Below are positions 63,452-64,000 of a stretch of DNA of 64,000 bases, one piece after another. Source of the DNA: Streptomyces sp. cg36 (GTDB lineage Bacteria > Actinomycetota > Actinomycetes > Streptomycetales > Streptomycetaceae). The position numbers and the translations under genes are program-made. The notes beneath the pieces are model-generated. The model saw nothing but the letters and a program-made list of their open reading frames with translations, made no database searches and was not told the DNA's origin. The stretch's first letter is position 1. The number at the start of each line of letters is the position of its first letter. Location of the stretch: assembly GCF_041080675.1 (NCBI RefSeq), contig NZ_CP163520.1, positions 7,035,501 to 7,099,500 of the forward strand. Direction: 5' to 3'.

Positions 63452-64000
63452 CTACGCGTCGAACGTGTAGAACTTCTTGTGGTCCAGCATGTCGGCGGGG
63501 GTCACGTTGTTCCACGGGCGCATGGTCTCGCGCAGGTCCACCACGTTCGCCGTGCCGGCGGCGGGCAGGTAGGGCGAGTTGGGGTGGCGCTCCTGCCACT
63601 GCGCCCAGAGCTTGTCGACGAACGCGTGGTGCATCCAGAAGACCGGGTCGTTGGGGGAGACGCCGGTGCCCATCTGGCCGCCCACCCAGACGTGCACGCG
63701 GTTGTGCAGGTTGACCCCGCGCCAGCCCTCCAGGTGGTTGCGGAACCCGCCGGTCGACATGCTGTTCCAGGGGGCCTCGTCGTACGTGGTCATGGCGAGC
63801 ACGCTGTCGACCTCGGCCTTGGTGGGCAGCTGCGGCACGCCCGCGCCCAGCGCGCGGCGCAGGTAGTTGCGGCCGTCCACCCGGACGTTGATGGCCCACT
63901 GGCCGCCCGAGGAGGCGAACGGCCCGTCCATCACCTGGCCGTCGCGGCTGCGGCCGGTGCCGCCGAGGAAGTCCGCGGCCCAGAGGGAGGAGCTGACCGT
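63452..64000 (-). CDS. melC2: tyrosinase (MelC2 type), N-terminus outside window
   Basis: The last 182 residues are visible; the full family length is about 273. The CuB site is present: two histidines in NLHNRVHVWVGGQMG and the third in DPVFWMHHAFVDKLWAQW. The frame reads through the window edge (SSLWAADFLGGTG), so the gene is intact as far as seen. It oxidises tyrosine to DOPA and dopaquinone in melanin formation. Its export and copper chaperone MelC1 would be expected just upstream, outside the window. Confidence 0.95.
   Translation of the reverse strand, partial: TVSSSLWAADFLGGTGRSRDGQVMDGPFASSGGQWAINVRVDGRNYLRRALGAGVPQLPTKAEVDSVLAMTTYDEAPWNSMSTGGFRNHLEGWRGVNLHNRVHVWVGGQMGTGVSPNDPVFWMHHAFVDKLWAQWQERHPNSPYLPAAGTANVVDLRETMRPWNNVTPADMLDHKKFYTFDA

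Overview
The window is a high-G+C actinobacterial chromosome segment. The pattern is that of Streptomyces: nearly all third codon positions are G or C, there are many GTG starts behind strong GGAGG-type ribosome sites, signal peptides are Tat or lipobox type, a LAXTG cell-wall sorting motif is present, several PP2C/SpoIIE phosphatases occur, and a MelC2-type tyrosinase sits at the right edge. I see no phage, IS element, CRISPR array, rRNA or tRNA. I read 55 protein genes, two of them cut by the window edges.

Layout. 0-5.7 kb: two SpoIIE-type phosphatases (the first partial) around a secreted phosphodiester glycosidase. 5.7-16.9 kb: a LacI regulator and an apparent operon with a sugar-binding lipoprotein, two ABC permeases, a GH5-like glycosidase, a GH85 endo-beta-N-acetylglucosaminidase and a GH38 alpha-mannosidase. 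This looks like a system for taking apart high-mannose N-glycans; a near-perfect 40-bp palindrome between regulator and operon is the likely operator. 16.9-21.3 kb: STAS protein, acetyltransferase, quinone oxidoreductase, SH3-like secreted protein, family-5 uracil-DNA glycosylase, single-domain response regulator. 21.4-24.2 kb: an encapsulin pair, a cysteine desulfurase with a long Pro/Ala-rich N-terminus behind a family-2 shell protein that carries a cyclic-nucleotide-binding-like domain. 24.5-33.4 kb: esterase, LAETG surface protein, ROK regulator, Nudix hydrolase, second phosphodiester glycosidase, acetyltransferase, NarL-type two-component system, flavoprotein. 33.4-36.5 kb: MarR and PadR regulators with a dienoyl-CoA-reductase-like flavoenzyme. 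36.7-38.8 kb: dhaKLM dihydroxyacetone kinase. 39-43.7 kb: secreted trypsin-like protease, CotA-like multicopper oxidase, NfeD-like/flotillin pair.

43.8-56.6 kb is the most interesting part. A Tat-exported DJ-1/PfpI protein, a metal ABC transporter, an acyl-activating enzyme with a tandem CoA-transferase, a divergent acyl-CoA dehydrogenase, and an MFS transporter with a GH88-like hydrolase are preceded by five copies of the same ECF-type promoter, GGGAAC(C/T)-N16-CGAC, always with exactly 16 nt between the boxes. An ECF sigma factor gene, preceded by a Met/His-rich membrane protein, closes the block. I infer a previously unremarked ECF regulon whose genes have no obvious common textbook pathway. 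56.7-61.7 kb: methylmalonyl-CoA mutase (mutA, mutB) with its GTPase meaB. 61.9-64 kb: cystathionine beta-synthase and the 3' part of the tyrosinase gene.

All calls come from reading the sequence and from recalled family knowledge; no database search was run.
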